From Alphaproteobacteria bacterium (GTDB taxonomy: Bacteria; Pseudomonadota; Alphaproteobacteria; RF32; CAG-239), in contig SUUX01000012.1 of NCBI GenBank assembly GCA_015062305.1, positions 1 through 59,271 of the forward strand: a stretch of 59,271 nucleotides of DNA, written 5' to 3'. Shown in pieces: positions 55,781-59,271 of the stretch. The notes below the pieces were generated by a model that had not been told where the DNA came from, did no database searches, and saw nothing but the letters and a program-made list of their open reading frames with translations. Within the stretch, counting starts at the first letter, position 1; each line of letters opens with the position of its first letter. Position numbers and translations under genes: made by a program.

Positions 55781-55809
55781 TTGAGAAAACACCAAAAATA
55801 TGGTACAAT
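55781..55809 (+). promoter_or_regulatory. promoter of the leader-glycosyltransferase-adhesin locus
   Basis: TTGAGA (55781-55786) and TACAAT (55804-55809) are separated by 17 bases. Transcription would start near 55816, about 32 bp before the leader ORF start and about 195 bp before the glycosyltransferase. A GAGTC site lies at 55737-55741 and a GATTC at about 55759. Confidence 0.65.
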
Positions 55810-55847
55810 AAAAGATATGTTGCAAACAGATGTTGAGGAGAATCTCA

Positions 55848-55910
55848 ATGTTTTATAGAACAGAAGTTAGGCTAACTACTTGTTTTTCCAGTATTTTGCG
55901 GGGGGGGTAA
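55848..55910 (+). CDS. 20-codon leader ORF ending at a G8 tract
   Basis: The ATG at 55848 is preceded by GAGGAG (55835-55840) at good spacing, and the frame codes for 20 residues (MFYRTEVRLT, then TCFSSILRGG) before TAA directly after the G run. A small hairpin (TTGAG/CTCAA, 55833-55848) overlaps the Shine-Dalgarno and start. If the tract had nine G, the same frame would continue to a TGA overlapping the glycosyltransferase ATG (55 codons). With seven G it stops after about 34 codons. Too short for homology; translation is inferred from the Shine-Dalgarno and promoter. Confidence 0.5.
   Translation: MFYRTEVRLTTCFSSILRGG
55900..55907 (+). repeat. homopolymeric G8 tract
   Basis: Eight consecutive G (55900-55907) lie in a genome of low GC, immediately before the TAA of the leader ORF. 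Poly-G tracts of eight or more are classic slipped-strand sites. It lies about 100 bp upstream of the glycosyltransferase start, in its transcript. Confidence 0.9.
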
Positions 55911-56010
55911 GACCACTTTGTCTTTCTACCTTGTTGGCCGCAAAGTCTAAATTTTCAGCTCCAAGCAACATCAATCATTTCATTACACAAACAAACTGGG
56001 GAGATAGGTT

Positions 56011-57978
56011 ATGACAAATCCATCGCCCAAGATATCTGTTATTATTCCCATATACAATGCCGAAAATTATTTGTCTCGCTGCATAGAAAGCATTATATTC
56101 CAAGATTACAGCGCCTTAGAAATTATATGCATTGATGATGGCTCTAAGGATCAGAGTCTTAACATTTTGCGCAAATTTGCAAACAAAGACAAACGCATCA
56201 AAATATTTTCACAATTCAACCAAGGTGCTTCCTACGCTCGCAACAATGGCTTAAAGCACGCAACCGGAGACTACATTTCTTTTGTTGATGCTGATGATTA
56301 CATCGCCCAAGGGCTATATTCATATTTTGCCAAACAAATATCCAATGAACCAGTAGACATTTTTATGTTCAACGGCTCAATCTGCACACCGGCAACCAAA
56401 GAAATAAAGCCCAGTTGCTTTTTTTCTCCTCAGCGTTTCAATCATCATATTTTGCCAACTGAAACCTTCGATTGCAAATCTATTCCGGGTTTGTTTTATT
56501 GTAGTGTCGGCGTTTGGAACAAAATATTCAACCATGAATTTTTAAACAAACACAAAATAAAGTTCATTGAAGATAACCACTTTGAAGATATTCCATTCAA
56601 TTTTGCCTGTTTTTGCTATGCAAAAAAGATAAAACTCACATACGATGACTACTATTTCTACATGCAAGAAAACCCCTTATCTGTCACCAAATTGTTTGGC
56701 AAAAATGCTTTCGAAATCTTCGAGGTTTTTGCCAATTTAGACAAGACAGCAGAAAAGGCAGGCCTCAAAGAATATTTTGCTTATGCCTTGTTTCAACACA
56801 AATATGAAAAAATCAACGAACTAATTCACAAAGCCAATCCCAATATCCGTAAACGCTTTTATGAAAAAGGACAAAAGCTTTTATCTGAAACCGAAAAACA
56901 TCTGAATAAAAATATCTATCACAAACTGAAGCACTACAGCATCGCCAACAACATTATTAACAACAATTTTGATGATTTCTGGGGTGCAACTTTTCTACTA
57001 TCTCACCAAGACTCATTTCTTGCAACAAAACCCAAAGACCCTATGTTTTCGGTCATTGTTCCTTTTTATAATGTTGAACAATATATTGAAGATTGCCTAA
57101 GAAGCATACTTGCCCAAACCTATGATAATTTTGAGGTTATTTGTGTAGATGACGGCTCCCCCGATAAAAGCATTGATATTGTCAAAAGATATGCAAATCA
57201 GGATAAACGAATTAAAATTATTTCACAACAAAACAAAGGGCTTGGTGGAGCCAGAAACACCGGCGCCCAAGAAGCCAAAGGCCAATTTTTGTTTTTTGTT
57301 GACAGCGATGACTGGCTACACCCAAACACTCTGGAAAAATTACACCATCAAATAATCCAAGATCCAAAAGATATCTATTTGTTTGGTTTTTGCACGATAC
57401 AAGATAAAACAAAGACATTTGCACCCGAAAAACTTGCTTTGTTTTTATCATCTATCAATCCGACAAATTGGAAAGACCTTATTCCTATAATGTTTATATA
57501 TAGCACTGCTTGGTGCAAAATATACAATCGCACTTTTTGGAAAAAGAACAAATTTGAATTTCCAGAAAAAGTATGTTTTGAAGATCTTTGCTTAAATACC
57601 CAAATTTTAATAAATAGCAACAGTTTAGGTTTTGTGCCAAACAACCTCTATTACTACCGTATCAGACAAAACTCTATCATGCAGTCAGAAATGAGCGAAA
57701 AAAAGATTTCTGATTTGTTTTTGGCTTTCGATTCTACATATGAATATATAAAAAAAATACCGGATTTTCATCTGCTGAAAAAAGCTTTTTTTCACTTTAC
57801 CTACAACGCACTAATGCTTCACAAAAACAAAATTAACCCAAACCTTTTAAGTGTCTTTTTCAGCAAAATAAAAACTTCGTCTTTGTGGATAGATATATCA
57901 ACTATCCTTTCAAACGACGAAACAAACAAATTATTCGCTATTCACAATGTAAATAGTGCCACAGGAGGTGTGCTATGA
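56011..57978 (+). CDS. tandem GT2 glycosyltransferase
   Basis: The 655-aa protein contains two family-2 glycosyltransferase domains. The first (about 7-220) has ISVIIPIYNAENYL, CIDDGS and the metal-binding FVDADDY; the second (about 345-560) repeats this as FSVIVPFYNVEQYI, CVDDGSPDKS and FVDSDDW. No membrane segments are seen, so it is likely cytoplasmic. GGGGAG precedes the ATG. Its stop overlaps the adhesin-gene start (ATGA at 57975-57978), so the two are co-translated. The acceptor could be the adhesin, another surface glycan or LPS; linkage to the adhesin is inference from operon structure. Confidence 0.88.
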   Translation: MTNPSPKISVIIPIYNAENYLSRCIESIIFQDYSALEIICIDDGSKDQSLNILRKFANKDKRIKIFSQFNQGASYARNNGLKHATGDYISFVDADDYIAQGLYSYFAKQISNEPVDIFMFNGSICTPATKEIKPSCFFSPQRFNHHILPTETFDCKSIPGLFYCSVGVWNKIFNHEFLNKHKIKFIEDNHFEDIPFNFACFCYAKKIKLTYDDYYFYMQENPLSVTKLFGKNAFEIFEVFANLDKTAEKAGLKEYFAYALFQHKYEKINELIHKANPNIRKRFYEKGQKLLSETEKHLNKNIYHKLKHYSIANNIINNNFDDFWGATFLLSHQDSFLATKPKDPMFSVIVPFYNVEQYIEDCLRSILAQTYDNFEVICVDDGSPDKSIDIVKRYANQDKRIKIISQQNKGLGGARNTGAQEAKGQFLFFVDSDDWLHPNTLEKLHHQIIQDPKDIYLFGFCTIQDKTKTFAPEKLALFLSSINPTNWKDLIPIMFIYSTAWCKIYNRTFWKKNKFEFPEKVCFEDLCLNTQILINSNSLGFVPNNLYYYRIRQNSIMQSEMSEKKISDLFLAFDSTYEYIKKIPDFHLLKKAFFHFTYNALMLHKNKINPNLLSVFFSKIKTSSLWIDISTILSNDETNKLFAIHNVNSATGGVL

Positions 57979-59271
57979 AAAAAGGATTATATAAATTTTC
58001 GGTTAGCTTATTAGCCCTCACTTGCGGAGGATTTACTTGTGTAAAAAAAGCTCCGGCACAAGAAATTTTAGATGTCGAAAAACTAAATTCCCTCACCGGA
58101 GACAAAGTAACTTTGCAAGAAGTCGATACCGAAGGTGATGACACCATCGCAATCGGCGATAAACTCTATAAATATACCTATCTCATGCCTAATGGATACA
58201 CCAAAACCAACACCAGACTTGATGATGACCTTACTGAAGAAAATACTAAAAATAAGGTGTTTAAAGATATTGCATCTACTACCCTTGGTGGAGCTATTAA
58301 TATCTCATCCGTATTTGACAATCCTATTATCGCTGATTTTATTGGTAACTATGCAACAGGAGGCAGAGTAGGCTATGGTGGCGCTATTTATAATTTTGGT
58401 AACATAGGCGACATTACCGGTAACTTTATCGGCAACTATGCAACAGGAGGCAATGCAGGCTATGGTGGCGCTATTAATAATTCTGGTGACATAGGCGATA
58501 TTACCGGTAACTTTATCGGCAACTATGCAACAGGAGGCAATGCAGGCTATGGTGGCGCTATTGATAATTCTGGTAACATAGGCGATATTACCGGTAACTT
58601 TATCGGCAACTATGCAACAGGAAGCAGTGAAGTCACAGGTGGCGCTATTAATAACCCCTGGTACGGCACCATAGGCGATATTGCCGGTGATTTTATTGGT
58701 AACTATGCAGAATCAACAGATGATCTTGCCGTAGGTGGTGCTATTTATAGTTCTTATGCCGGCGGTATAGATGACATTACCGGCAACTTTAGCCGTAACT
58801 ATGCAATAGGAAAAGAGGGCGCCAAAGGTGGCGCTATTCATAATGAGACCTCCATAGGCGACATTACCGGTAACTTTACCGGTAACTATGCATACTCCGA
58901 AAATGGAAAAGCAACAGGAGGGGCTTTGAGCGGAAACTATTTATACTTAACCAACAGCAGTTTTTATGATAACTATGCCAAAGGTAAAGAAGCATTCGGT
59001 GGGGCAATATATAATGGCTGGAGATTGACTGTTATTGCCGATGGTGGTGAGAGTGTGTTTTCGGGCAACTATGTTGAAATTATAAATGATGACGGAACCA
59101 CTACTAAGAAATCCAACGCCATATATTCTGATGGCAGACCAGTGGTTTTGGAGGCAAAAAATGATGGTGTTATCCGCATAGATGATGGTATATTGCTCAG
59201 AGATTGTAACATGACCATCACCGGTGGAAACGAAAGTATTGAGTATGGTTATAAAATAAAAGTTTCTCAAA
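57975..59271 (+). CDS. Pmp-like repeat surface protein / autotransporter passenger (partial)
   Basis: The visible 432 codons have no stop. GGAGG precedes the ATG. The protein starts with a signal peptide (about residues 1-29, ending APAQ), a short spacer, and from about residue 113 eight or nine repeats of about 29-32 aa each with GGAI and FxxN (FIGN, FTGN), the same two tetrapeptide motifs that define chlamydial polymorphic membrane proteins. The C-terminal part, where a beta-barrel would be expected, lies beyond the window. It is coupled to the upstream glycosyltransferase gene. Role as adhesin is inferred. Confidence 0.75.
   Translation, partial: MKKGLYKFSVSLLALTCGGFTCVKKAPAQEILDVEKLNSLTGDKVTLQEVDTEGDDTIAIGDKLYKYTYLMPNGYTKTNTRLDDDLTEENTKNKVFKDIASTTLGGAINISSVFDNPIIADFIGNYATGGRVGYGGAIYNFGNIGDITGNFIGNYATGGNAGYGGAINNSGDIGDITGNFIGNYATGGNAGYGGAIDNSGNIGDITGNFIGNYATGSSEVTGGAINNPWYGTIGDIAGDFIGNYAESTDDLAVGGAIYSSYAGGIDDITGNFSRNYAIGKEGAKGGAIHNETSIGDITGNFTGNYAYSENGKATGGALSGNYLYLTNSSFYDNYAKGKEAFGGAIYNGWRLTVIADGGESVFSGNYVEIINDDGTTTKKSNAIYSDGRPVVLEAKNDGVIRIDDGILLRDCNMTITGGNESIEYGYKIKVSQ
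58356..58616 (+). repeat. three near-identical 87-bp tandem repeats in the surface-protein gene
   Basis: Units at 58356-58442, 58443-58529 and 58530-58616 are exactly 87 bp (29 codons) and differ by only a few bases. Degenerate units of 29-32 codons follow up to about 59080. The near-identity of the first three suggests recent duplication, and copy-number change would keep the frame. Confidence 0.9.

Noticed and set aside
55848..55951. With seven G the leader reads GGKTTLSFYLVGRK, resembling a P-loop
   Set aside because: Only about 34 codons, no flanking fold, and the likeness to GKT motifs rests on a few residues.
58356..58616. Regular 87-bp repeats could be taken for a CRISPR array or a DNA satellite
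   Set aside because: No spacers; the repeats are in frame, lack stops and encode GGAI/FxxN protein units.
58947..59270. 107-codon minus-strand ORF at the window end
   Set aside because: It is antisense to the open, repeat-containing surface-protein frame and has no start signal.

Overview
The window is AT-rich, densely coding DNA from an alphaproteobacterium, most likely a host-associated one; the lineage call is inference. It rests on the order kdsD-lptC-lptA-lptB-rpoN, on adk lying between secY and rpsM, on a small ribbon-helix-helix protein of a type common in Alphaproteobacteria, and on the style of the ribosomal proteins. Nearly every transcription unit ends in a clear rho-independent hairpin, so operon borders can be read directly.

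Layout. 1-810: 5' end of rpsL (leftward, with a well-formed promoter) and a small membrane protein. 996-5657: LPS export and sigma-54 block (kdsD, lptC, lptA, lptB, rpoN). 5794-7322: leftward tRNA-Tyr, tRNA-Gly and tuf from one promoter. 7417-14335: murQ, a truncated HAD phosphatase, rlmB, a gliding-type ABC transporter whose permease, auxiliary and DUF4340 parts form one polypeptide, and a CDF cation exporter. 14336-25072: orphan VirB6/TrbL-like protein, membrane pyrophosphatase, two membrane HExxH proteins (one coupled to a TetR regulator), a Mpl-like Mur ligase and several hypotheticals. 25126-40434: the S10-spc-alpha ribosomal cluster, all leftward, cut into separately terminated units (rpsJ to rplO; secY-adk; rpsM-rpsK-rpoA; rplQ). 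40858-43800: RHH protein, trmL, ychF, pth, rplY. 43934-50330: hypotheticals plus pnp, rpsO, truB and rbfA, with an extra gene between truB and rbfA. 50486-55584: hypothetical, fabG, fabD, ftsK. 55781-59271: a surface locus with a promoter, a short leader ORF ending in a G8 tract, a tandem GT2 glycosyltransferase and the first 432 codons of a Pmp-like repeat autotransporter that runs off the window.

The most interesting system is the last one. The leader ORF stops directly after the G8 tract. One extra G would open a 55-codon frame whose TGA overlaps the ATG of the glycosyltransferase, and that gene's TGA overlaps the ATG of the surface protein. This is the arrangement expected of a slipped-strand switch that controls a glycosyltransferase and adhesin pair through translational coupling.

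Two other unexplained patterns recur. GAGTC sites (a form of the CcrM site GANTC, but only the G/C version) cluster at ribosomal promoters (rpsL, rpsJ, rplY, rplQ). Three long imperfect palindromes next to ribosomal genes carry the same apical motif, a GTAC-containing stem with a six-base loop, although their arms differ.
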